Shown here piece after piece: positions 17,505-22,992 of a DNA stretch of 23,243 bases (within the stretch, counting starts at the first letter, position 1; every line of letters starts with the position of its first letter). A model generated the notes under the pieces. It saw nothing but the letters and a program-made list of their open reading frames with translations, made no database searches and was not told where the DNA came from. The translations under genes were made by a program, and so were the position numbers. Location: IMG/VR virus record IMGVR_UViG_3300030002_000113, positions 1 through 23,243 of that record. The stretch is one strand, 5' to 3'. The stretch is from a virus.

Positions 17505-18278
17505 ATGACAAAACAAACAAAAAAGTTGAGTGCCCAAACTACTGTTACAACAGTAAATACGGGCCAAAAAGTACTGATGACGGATGCCAACGGTAATGTG
17601 ACACTTATCGCGCCTTCTGATTTAAAGACGGCGATGATTGGGAGTGTAAATTTAAACGGAATAGAAGATGGTATTTTTATAATGTACCATCGAAAATCAG
17701 ACAATTACCCTTTGATGGTAAAACCGTATAAGTGGACAGCAATACAGACAGGGGGAGAAACCTCCGACGGTGTTGTTATTGTTGAGGGCGGAAAATGCCT
17801 TGTGGTGGCACCTACTGAGTCAGCAAGTAAATTAAACTGGAGTAGCGCTGCTATTAGCGGGGGAGGTGTGACTACACCCGATCGGGTTACTGCCATAAAC
17901 GACTGGGCCGGAAAAACAAATACCGCCGCTCAAATTGCCGCTTCCGGAAGTGCTGTTACAAATACAGTTAGCTATGCCCCGGGCTTTTGTAATTTATATA
18001 GCCGCGTAAATGCAAATAGTTATGGATTGACAGCGGGTAAATGGTGGCTTCCTTCCACAGGTGAAATGATGATGATATATGCTAACATGCTTAAAGTAAA
18101 TTACGCTCTAAGTCTTATTAGTGGTGCTATGCAGTTAGTAGAAGATGCTTATTGGACATCTACCGAGGACAGCGCTACGAATGCCTGGTATCTGAGTCTT
18201 ACCGACGGCGGCGTGAGCAACTACACTAAGTCTACGTTCACGATTCGAGTTCGCCCTGTGTCAGCATTTATTTCTTAA
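17505..18278 (+). CDS. DGR target protein, C-type-lectin-like variable tail protein
   Basis: A 257-residue protein. The first 45 residues are Thr/Gln-rich (likely attachment region). The C-terminal part has the DUF1566/Lcl_C-type C-lectin-fold signature: K-W-W-L-P-S-T-G-E (179-187), Y-W-T-S-T-E (216-221), N-A-W-Y (226-229) and terminal R-V-R-P-V-S-A-F (248-255). The last 38 residues (220-257) hold the variable repeat up to Ala254. Compared with the template, residues 222, 229, 231, 233, 236, 237, 238, 240, 245 and 247 differ. All are Asn in the template translation except 237 (Met). These positions would form the exposed ligand-binding face known from Mtd and TvpA. Placement after the fibre gene suggests a receptor-binding tip. 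Confidence 0.9.
   Translation: MTKQTKKLSAQTTVTTVNTGQKVLMTDANGNVTLIAPSDLKTAMIGSVNLNGIEDGIFIMYHRKSDNYPLMVKPYKWTAIQTGGETSDGVVIVEGGKCLVVAPTESASKLNWSSAAISGGGVTTPDRVTAINDWAGKTNTAAQIAASGSAVTNTVSYAPGFCNLYSRVNANSYGLTAGKWWLPSTGEMMMIYANMLKVNYALSLISGAMQLVEDAYWTSTEDSATNAWYLSLTDGGVSNYTKSTFTIRVRPVSAFIS
18161..18266 (+). repeat. DGR variable repeat (VR)
   Basis: A 106-bp copy of the template repeat at 18810-18915, lying at the 3' end of the target gene. Twelve differences occur, all where the template has A: six A>G (18168, 18196, 18210, 18211, 18213, 18217), five A>T (18189, 18222, 18237, 18238, 18244) and one A>C (18202). None of the other 70 template bases differs. The last 22 bases (18245-18266) are identical, matching the conserved homing end (IMH) of DGRs. 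Confidence 0.95.
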
Positions 18279-18300
18279 TCTTTAACTCTTTTAAATTTTA

Positions 18301-18320
18301 GGTGCGGCGAAAGCCGCACC
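18301..18320 (+). promoter_or_regulatory. DGR target-site hairpin/cruciform downstream of VR
   Basis: A perfect 8-bp inverted repeat, GGTGCGGC and GCCGCACC, around a GAAA loop, 34 bp after the VR and 15 bp before avd. In Bordetella phage and related DGRs a hairpin of 7-10 bp with a 4-base loop just downstream of the VR enhances homing; this one fits that description. No T run follows on the + strand, so it is unlikely to be a terminator. Confidence 0.8.
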
Positions 18321-18335
18321 ATATTACAAATTAGG

Positions 18336-18722
18336 ATGGACAAAATAAAATTAGTGTCAAATACACGCATATACATAGATGTAAATACACTATTGGATAA
18401 AATATTAGATATTACACCGAACTTTCCACACGCCTATAAATATACCATAGGGGCTAAGATGCACGATCTAGGTATACAACTTTTACAGGACATAGCGGCG
18501 GCGTACATAAATCGTAATAGAGAAATTCGTATACAGTATTTAATAAATTTCCAAACTGAATTTGAAATTTTAAAAACCCTAATGCGTAAAGCTGGAGAAA
18601 GAGAATGGATAAAAGGAAGAGGACAGCATGCAAATATTATAGAATTAATGGACGCCATAGGCAAACAGTGTACAGCTTGGAAAAACTCACTAATTAGAGA
18701 GCAGCCAGAACCGGGCAGTTAA
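18336..18722 (+). CDS. avd: DGR accessory variability determinant (Avd), four-helix bundle
   Basis: A 128-residue basic, almost all-helical protein, the same size as Bordetella phage Avd. Residues 17-57 (V-N-T-L-L-D-K-I-L-D-I-T-P-N-F-P-H then Y-T-I-G-A-K-M-H-D-L and Q-L-L-Q-D-I-A-A-A-Y) follow the characteristic first and second helix of the Avd/four-helix-bundle family. R-I-Q-Y-L and L-K-T-L-M-R-K-A-G lie in later helices. Avd forms a positively charged pentameric barrel that binds the DGR RNA and the reverse transcriptase and is needed for mutagenic cDNA synthesis. It sits between VR and TR, the typical order avd, TR, RT. Confidence 0.9.
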   Translation: MDKIKLVSNTRIYIDVNTLLDKILDITPNFPHAYKYTIGAKMHDLGIQLLQDIAAAYINRNREIRIQYLINFQTEFEILKTLMRKAGEREWIKGRGQHANIIELMDAIGKQCTAWKNSLIREQPEPGS

Positions 18723-18756
18723 GACCAACCGGGAGAGCAATTTCCGTAATAAATGG

Positions 18757-18795
18757 GCTGCATACCATCATTCATGGTTAAGAAAACAATGCAGC
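18757..18795 (+). ncRNA. Potential stem-loop at 5' side of TR in DGR RNA
   Basis: GCTGCAT (18757-18763) pairs with ATGCAGC (18789-18795), and directly inside it ACCAT (18764-18768) pairs with ATGGT (18774-18778) around the loop CATTC. A 10-base A-rich bulge separates the two stems on the 3' side. It ends 14 bases before the TR. It may be a protein- or RT-binding element of the template RNA; this is inference. Confidence 0.5.
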
Positions 18796-18809
18796 ACAGA
18801 TTTGCGACT

Positions 18810-18915
18810 TACCGAGAACAGCGCTACGAATGCCTGGAATCTGAATCTTAACGACGGCAACATGAACAACAACACTAAGTCTACGAACACGAATCGAGTT
18901 CGCCCTGTGTCAGCA
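18810..18915 (+). repeat. DGR template repeat (TR)
   Basis: A 106-bp template for the VR at 18161-18266. It contains 36 A, and read in the VR frame it is dense in AAC/AAT codons, the usual design in DGRs because changing A in AAY gives many amino acids and no stop codon. Thirteen AAY codons occur in that frame, nine of which differ in the VR. The 3' end (CGCCCTGTGTCAGCA) is identical in both copies, then the sequences diverge at a non-A base. Confidence 0.95.
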
Positions 18916-18944
18916 CTATTTACGGATTTTATAAATAACAAATT

Positions 18945-20126
18945 ATGGTTAATACAGAAGATATTTTAGAAGCGTACTATAACTGCCGCAAAAATAAGCG
19001 GAGAACAGCTAGCGCGATAGTGTATGAAATAAACTACGAAAGTAATTTAATTACTTTACGAGATCGTATCAACACCCGAGCGTACACACCGGGTAAATCA
19101 ATCTGTTTTATCGTGTCACGACCACGATATAGAGAAGTATTTGCGGCGTCCTTTGAAGATAGAATAGTACACCATTATATAGCGCTTCGGCTGGAATCGC
19201 TATTTGAATTAGTATTTAGCCCGCGTACGTTTAACTGCCGAAAAGGAAAAGGACAACTGTACGGAATTAACAGACTACGCCAAGACATAGCGGAATGCAG
19301 CAACATGTATACCACTGATTGCTACATATTGAAACTTGATTTAAAAGGCTTTTTCATGAGCATTGATAAAATGTTATTAGCCCGGATAATAGACCAATTT
19401 ATAGTTAAGTATTATACCGGTGCGGATATTGACGATTTACGCTACCTATGTCAAACGGTGGTGTTACACCATCCGGAAAGGAACTGTGAACGACATAGCC
19501 CGACTAAGTATTGGGATTATCTCCCGGCTAATAAATCGTTATTTACCAACAGCGAAAACAAAGGCGTAGCCATCGGGAATTTATTTGCTCAACTATTTGC
19601 TAATTTTTTACTCAACGCGGTAGACTGGTATATAGAAGATTTAGGCATAAAATACCACGGCAGATACGTAGACGATATGTATTGTATACACGCCGATAAA
19701 AAGAAGCTGCTAAGTATTATACCGGCAATGCGTAACAAGCTGGCAAGTTTGGGCCTAAGCTTCAATGAAAAGAAGTTTTATTTGCAATACTATAAAAAGG
19801 GCGTAGAGTTTACGGGCGCTATCGTAAAACCGGGTCGTGTGTTTTGTTGCAATCGAACGCTAACTAACTTTATAGCAGCTGTGCGCCGATTGAATAGGGC
19901 CAAGACACTGCCAGAAATACGTCACTGTATTTGCTCTATCAATTCATACTTAGGTCTTATGAGACATAACAATGAATACTCAAATAGATGCCGCATTTTA
20001 AATATGATAGATAGCCGATTATTCGAGTACCTATACATAAAAGGACACCACGAATCGGTAGCGATAAAGAAAAAATATAAAACCAGGGAATTAACATTAA
20101 AACGTATTCGTGATGGCGACTATTGA
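18945..20126 (+). CDS. DGR reverse transcriptase
   Basis: A 393-residue basic protein with reverse transcriptase motifs in order. Motif A is L-K-L-D-L-K-G-F-F (residues 129-137, catalytic Asp132). Motif B is the DGR-type I-G-N-L-F-A-Q-L-F-A-N (210-220), where group II and retroviral enzymes have other sequences. Motif C is Y-V-D-D (241-244), motif D is K-L-A-S-L-G-L-S-F-N-E-K-K (265-277) and motif E is G-V-E-F-T-G (286-291). It has no endonuclease or maturase domain, as is usual for DGRs. With Avd it copies the TR RNA and misincorporates at A. All catalytic residues are present, so the system looks functional. It overlaps the next small gene by 14 nt. Confidence 0.96.
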   Translation: MVNTEDILEAYYNCRKNKRRTASAIVYEINYESNLITLRDRINTRAYTPGKSICFIVSRPRYREVFAASFEDRIVHHYIALRLESLFELVFSPRTFNCRKGKGQLYGINRLRQDIAECSNMYTTDCYILKLDLKGFFMSIDKMLLARIIDQFIVKYYTGADIDDLRYLCQTVVLHHPERNCERHSPTKYWDYLPANKSLFTNSENKGVAIGNLFAQLFANFLLNAVDWYIEDLGIKYHGRYVDDMYCIHADKKKLLSIIPAMRNKLASLGLSFNEKKFYLQYYKKGVEFTGAIVKPGRVFCCNRTLTNFIAAVRRLNRAKTLPEIRHCICSINSYLGLMRHNNEYSNRCRILNMIDSRLFEYLYIKGHHESVAIKKKYKTRELTLKRIRDGDY

Positions 20127-20274
20127 AGAAACAAGTAAACCGGTAACGGTACTAAGAACAGATGAAATAAATATGAATCTGTTATTTTTATTAGAATCGC
20201 GGTATATAGTAATAATATCGCAAAAAGACAACGAAATAGTTTTAGAACTTTATAACAAACAGAGCAATGTATAA
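20113..20274 (+). CDS. 53-residue protein of unknown function
   Basis: Starts with ATG inside the last codons of the RT gene and ends 8 bases into the holin gene, so both neighbours overlap it and translation is probably coupled. The protein begins M-A-T-I-E-E-T-S-K-P-V and has a strand-like core R-Y-I-V-I-I-S-Q-K-D-N-E-I-V-L-E-L-Y. No signal peptide or membrane segment is evident and no family was recognised. It could be a small DGR accessory or a lysis-module protein; nothing in the sequence decides this. Confidence 0.6.
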   Translation: MATIEETSKPVTVLRTDEINMNLLFLLESRYIVIISQKDNEIVLELYNKQSNV

Positions 20275-20734
20275 TGTAATTTTAGAATTTGCGCAGCATC
20301 ATTTATTTTTGCATGTTGTACTAATCTTTATTAGCACCCTGGCGCTGTTGGTAGCGATGGGTACGGATTTAATTTTCGGAGTTAGAAAAGCTAAACAGTC
20401 AGGCAGGGCCAGGACGTCAACGGGGTATAAAAAAACCTGCGAAAAAGGACGAAAATACTTTTCCCCATATATCGTACTGATATGTATAGACCTAATAACA
20501 TGCGTGATCGTGCCATTCCCTGCCTTTTCGATGGCTTGGGCTGCCTGGTGTGTTTACTGCGAATTTAAGAGTGTACGCGAAAAGGCCTGGCAGAAAGAAG
20601 AACTACGCAATGCTGAAAATACTATGAATGTCATAATACAGAATAAAGACGACATAGCAAAATTATTAAAAGAAGTATTATTTACGGAGGACAAAAATAA
20701 TGAGAAAGATAAATCTAATAATAGTGCACTGTAG
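20267..20734 (+). CDS. Phage holin family protein
   Basis: A 155-residue membrane protein with hydrophobic segments at about residues 12-36, 66-84 and 84-100. Between the first two is a basic loop beginning D-L-I-F-G-V-R-K-A-K-Q-S-G-R (34-47), the pattern of the phage holin family found in Bacteroides phages. After the last segment, a charged helical cytoplasmic tail follows. Holins open the inner membrane at the end of infection. The gene immediately precedes and overlaps (35 nt) the amidase gene, the usual holin-endolysin pairing. Confidence 0.82.
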   Translation: MYNVILEFAQHHLFLHVVLIFISTLALLVAMGTDLIFGVRKAKQSGRARTSTGYKKTCEKGRKYFSPYIVLICIDLITCVIVPFPAFSMAWAAWCVYCEFKSVREKAWQKEELRNAENTMNVIIQNKDDIAKLLKEVLFTEDKNNEKDKSNNSAL

Positions 20735-21110
20735 TGCAACACCGGAAGGCAAAGACTTTACGGTGGATGATATTACACGCTGGCATAAGGCGCGCGGGTT
20801 TAAAACAATAGGTTACCATTTTGTTATCTACCGTGATGGAACGATACATGGAGGGCGACCAGTTAGCGAGATAGGAGCGCACTGCGTAGGACATAACGCT
20901 AATAGTATAGGTGTTTGCTATATCGGAGGTCTAGCCACGGATGGGAAAACGCCAAAAGACACGCGTACAGACGCTCAAAAATCTTCACTGCGTAACTTAT
21001 TAACTCAGCTTAAAAAAAGCTATCCCGGCGCCACTATACATGGCCACCGTGATTTTGCGGCAAAGGCGTGCCCGTCTTTCGACGCAACAAAAGAATATTA
21101 TAATTTATAA
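20700..21110 (+). CDS. N-acetylmuramoyl-L-alanine amidase (endolysin, T7-lysozyme-like)
   Basis: A 136-residue Amidase_2 domain protein without a signal peptide, which fits release by the holin. It cuts the bond between MurNAc and L-Ala in peptidoglycan. Zinc ligands expected from T7 lysozyme are visible: His10 (I-V-H-C-S-A-T), His116 (G-H-R-D-F) and Cys124 (K-A-C-P-S-F). The probable catalytic Tyr39 (G-Y-H-F) and Lys122 are also present. A good Shine-Dalgarno (GGAGG, 20686-20690) lies within the holin gene nine bases before the ATG. Confidence 0.95.
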   Translation: MRKINLIIVHCSATPEGKDFTVDDITRWHKARGFKTIGYHFVIYRDGTIHGGRPVSEIGAHCVGHNANSIGVCYIGGLATDGKTPKDTRTDAQKSSLRNLLTQLKKSYPGATIHGHRDFAAKACPSFDATKEYYNL

Positions 21111-21122
21111 AACAAAAAGATC

Positions 21123-21530
21123 ATGGAACGACTATTAATAATATTTTCGGCCGTCCTGGCCGTCCTAGTAAGCCTTAGTGGCTGCCGAGTAACTAAGTAC
21201 ATAGATAAGCCGGTTAAAGTGCCCTACGCCGTTCACGATACGCTTAGGGCTTCAACCTACGCGGTAGATACAATTTACAACCGCGACAGCATCTACGTAG
21301 ACGGGCAGACCATCTACAAAGAAAAATGGAGATTTAAGATACAAATACGGCACGATACTGTGTACAATCATAAAATAGATAGCGTTAGTGTGCCGGTGTA
21401 TCTTAACACGACAACGGAAATAGACGTGCCCTGGTATAACAAAATATTCATACATATAGGCCGAATATGCCTAATAGCTATAATAATTTGTGCAGCTATA
21501 TATCTAATACGTTTGTATCTAAGACGATAA
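21123..21530 (+). CDS. Probable unimolecular spanin (lipoprotein plus C-terminal TM)
   Basis: A 135-residue protein. The N-terminus is a type II signal peptide ending in the lipobox L-S-G-C with Cys21 as lipidation site. Residues 22-105 are hydrophilic and strand-rich, with Y-x-V-x-D-T-I-Y-type repeats. Residues about 108-131 form a transmembrane helix followed by a basic end (R-L-Y-L-R-R). An outer-membrane lipid anchor plus an inner-membrane helix in one chain is the topology of u-spanins such as phage T1 gp11, which fuse the two membranes in the last step of lysis. Position after holin and amidase fits. Family homology was not recognised, so the call rests on topology and context. Confidence 0.65.
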   Translation: MERLLIIFSAVLAVLVSLSGCRVTKYIDKPVKVPYAVHDTLRASTYAVDTIYNRDSIYVDGQTIYKEKWRFKIQIRHDTVYNHKIDSVSVPVYLNTTTEIDVPWYNKIFIHIGRICLIAIIICAAIYLIRLYLRR

Positions 21531-21552
21531 ATTAACTTTCTGAAAACGCACG

Positions 21553-21586
21553 CCGCGGCCGCCTGTGATAGGTAGACGCGGTTTTT
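21553..21586 (+). terminator. Probable terminator after the lysis genes
   Basis: CCGCG (21553-21557) and CGCGG (21577-21581) enclose an inner CCT/AGG stem, followed at once by five T. It lies between convergent genes (spanin gene + strand, integrase - strand) and would end the late transcript. The stem is interrupted, so confidence is moderate. Confidence 0.5.
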
Positions 21587-22808
21587 ATTTCCCCATTATA
21601 TAATCTATCACCTGTCGATTTGCGGAATCTACCTTATCACGATTATACTTTATATACACACCCGTAACCTTTGCGCCGTGAGAGTGCCCTAGGGCTTCGC
21701 TAATAGTGTCTTTGGGTATATCGAGTTCAGCGGCAAAAGTAGCCCAGCTGTAGCGCGCATAGTATATAGATAGATGTTTGTCTATAGGATCCATTTCTCT
21801 GCGATTATTGCCGGTTAGGATATAATTACCTTTTTTGTCCGTCAATGGCGGGCCCATCTTGGCAAGAGCATTATTAATAGATCCTTGCAGGGCCTTGTAA
21901 TCTTTGTATCTATCAAAGCAGCGTATAAGGTGCTTTGTACCGTGATAACGGTTTATTATTTCCGCGGCTTCGGGCTGTATTTTGATGCTGTACAGCTTGC
22001 CAGTCTTGGCGCGCCGATATTCTAGGCGGCCGTCTACTATATTATCGTCAGTAAGCATAGATAGATCCACAGTGTTAATACCGATAAGATAGAACGTAAG
22101 TAGAAACATATCACGATATTTCGGGTACATGCCTTGTAAATCTAAAGATAGTAAAAGTCGGAATTTATCTAACGTAAGTACTCGCATCCTTGTTTCTTCT
22201 ATCAGTATGCGATAATTTCTAAAAGGGTTATTAGTTGTAATTCCATTATCGAGCGCCCAGTTGAACGCCCTACGCAAATTTCGCATATATGTAGATTTGG
22301 TATTAATCGACATATCTGGCATGGATTTATAAAAATCTTCGAGCCAGGTATGTGTTATATCCTCAAAATGTATGTTACTAGCATCTCCGGCGTAAACATT
22401 TATTTTAAGGACCGTGCTTTTAACTGTACCCTTTGTGCGATCGCGTCGACCGTCCATCATTTTTTCAAATACTTCCGCGAGGGTTGGTACACCTACCGTG
22501 GGCTTAACTAGATCCAAATTGGTAAGCATTTGTTTTATTTGCGCGTCAGATAGCTTTGGCCACTGGCCAGTCTCTTTTAATTCGAGTATGCGGTTACTAA
22601 CATTAGTTAGCATCGACACCAGCGCGCTGTTAATACGTCTACCTGATTTGCTAGTACAAAGGTTAGTGGTATTGTCCCAATCTTTTGAATCTATATAAAT
22701 ACCGGTACTAAGATATATATTTGTACCGTGGCCGACAGCTATCTGTATGGGGTATGTACCATCTTTTAATTGACGCCTAGTATCAAGCCTTAACTTAGAT
22801 CTTGCCAT
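21585..22808 (-). CDS. int: Tyrosine recombinase/integrase, Bacteroidetes type
   Basis: A 407-residue protein; the ATG at 22808 (M-A-R-S-K-L-R-L-D) is preferred over an in-frame TTG at 22844. Residues 1-50 form an arm-binding domain, about 105-200 the SAM-like core-binding domain, and 210-407 the catalytic domain. Catalytic elements seen are Lys268 in the beta-hairpin (R-A-K-T-G-K), Arg352 in Y-Y-A-R-Y-S-W-A, His375 in L-G-H-S and nucleophile Tyr385 in G-V-Y-I-K-Y. The usual first Arg is replaced by Asn245 (G-I-N-T-V-D-L), and the His three before Arg352 by Tyr349. IntDOT of Bacteroides CTnDOT also lacks the first Arg, so this need not mean loss of activity. It would integrate and excise the prophage. 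Confidence 0.92.
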   Translation of the reverse strand: MARSKLRLDTRRQLKDGTYPIQIAVGHGTNIYLSTGIYIDSKDWDNTTNLCTSKSGRRINSALVSMLTNVSNRILELKETGQWPKLSDAQIKQMLTNLDLVKPTVGVPTLAEVFEKMMDGRRDRTKGTVKSTVLKINVYAGDASNIHFEDITHTWLEDFYKSMPDMSINTKSTYMRNLRRAFNWALDNGITTNNPFRNYRILIEETRMRVLTLDKFRLLLSLDLQGMYPKYRDMFLLTFYLIGINTVDLSMLTDDNIVDGRLEYRRAKTGKLYSIKIQPEAAEIINRYHGTKHLIRCFDRYKDYKALQGSINNALAKMGPPLTDKKGNYILTGNNRREMDPIDKHLSIYYARYSWATFAAELDIPKDTISEALGHSHGAKVTGVYIKYNRDKVDSANRQVIDYIMGK

Positions 22809-22830
22809 GATAATTTGCTGATAATTTGCT
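22809..22830 (-). repeat. Two 11-bp direct repeats at the integrase start
   Basis: GATAATTTGCT occurs twice in tandem directly upstream of the integrase ATG. It could be an operator, an arm-type integrase site or chance; nothing decides. Confidence 0.6.
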
Positions 22831-22844
22831 GAAATTAGTACCAA

Positions 22845-22992
22845 AAAGAGCCGTTTTACGCCCTAATACTACAAATAAATGACACGAAAGTAGATATAAA
22901 AAAGCGCGAAAAGCCCTTTGTATAAGGGTTTTTTGATATTACCGTGCGCTTTCCATTTAATAATCCCATTTTTCGTTTTATATTAAAAATAA
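22845..22992. other. Intergenic, prophage-chromosome junction region
   Basis: A/T-rich gap between the integrase leader and a probable host gene. It must hold the promoter of the integrase and, if the last gene is chromosomal, the prophage attachment site. No tRNA gene or tRNA fragment was seen. A sequence close to the Bacteroidetes -7 element (TACTTTCG on the - strand, about 22885-22892, against TAnnTTTG) is a weak promoter candidate. The core att sequence cannot be defined without the other end of the prophage. Confidence 0.5.
22909..22934 (-). terminator. Hairpin with T runs, probable terminator of the TetR-like gene
   Basis: A 10-bp stem with one G-T pair (22909-22918 with 22924-22933) around TGTAT, flanked by T runs on both strands, so it could act in both directions. 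It lies about 60 bases after the stop of the last gene on the - strand. An outer 7-bp inverted repeat (AAAGCGC 22901-22907, GCGCTTT 22946-22952) encloses it. Confidence 0.55.

Larger units (their letters stand above)
18723..18944 (+). ncRNA. DGR template RNA region
   Basis: The 222-bp gap between avd and the RT gene carries no supported gene. It contains a potential stem-loop (18757-18795), the 106-bp template repeat (18810-18915) and only 29 bases before the RT ATG. In known DGRs the template RNA begins around the end of avd and extends past the TR; here the 3' part must run into the RT coding region. RNA ends cannot be fixed from sequence. Confidence 0.6.

Noticed and set aside
17505-18278. 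A second VR elsewhere in the window
   Set aside because: The constant TR end (CGCCCTGTGTCAGCA) was seen only at the TR and the one VR; no other copy was noticed by eye.
18301-18320. Hairpin after the target gene as a rho-independent terminator
   Set aside because: No T run follows on the + strand, and avd starts 15 bases later in the same direction. The stem and GAAA loop fit a DGR target hairpin better.
18694-18970. Open frame across the TR as a protein-coding gene
   Set aside because: No ATG, GTG or ribosome site before the TR; its end overlaps the RT start. The open frame in the TR follows from its copying relation to the VR.
18945-20126. RT as a retron, group II intron or abortive-infection RT
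   Set aside because: No intron RNA structure, maturase or endonuclease domain or retron msr/msd was seen; the adjacent avd and the A-specific VR/TR pair identify a DGR.
22414-22698. Plus-strand frame inside the integrase gene
   Set aside because: It is entirely opposite a confident integrase gene and resembles no family.
22809-22844. TTG start at 22844 for the integrase
   Set aside because: It would add a leader covering the 11-bp tandem repeat; the ATG at 22808 gives the usual N-terminus.
22845-22992. tRNA gene as integration site
   Set aside because: No cloverleaf or tRNA 3' end sequence could be found in the gap or in the neighbouring bases.
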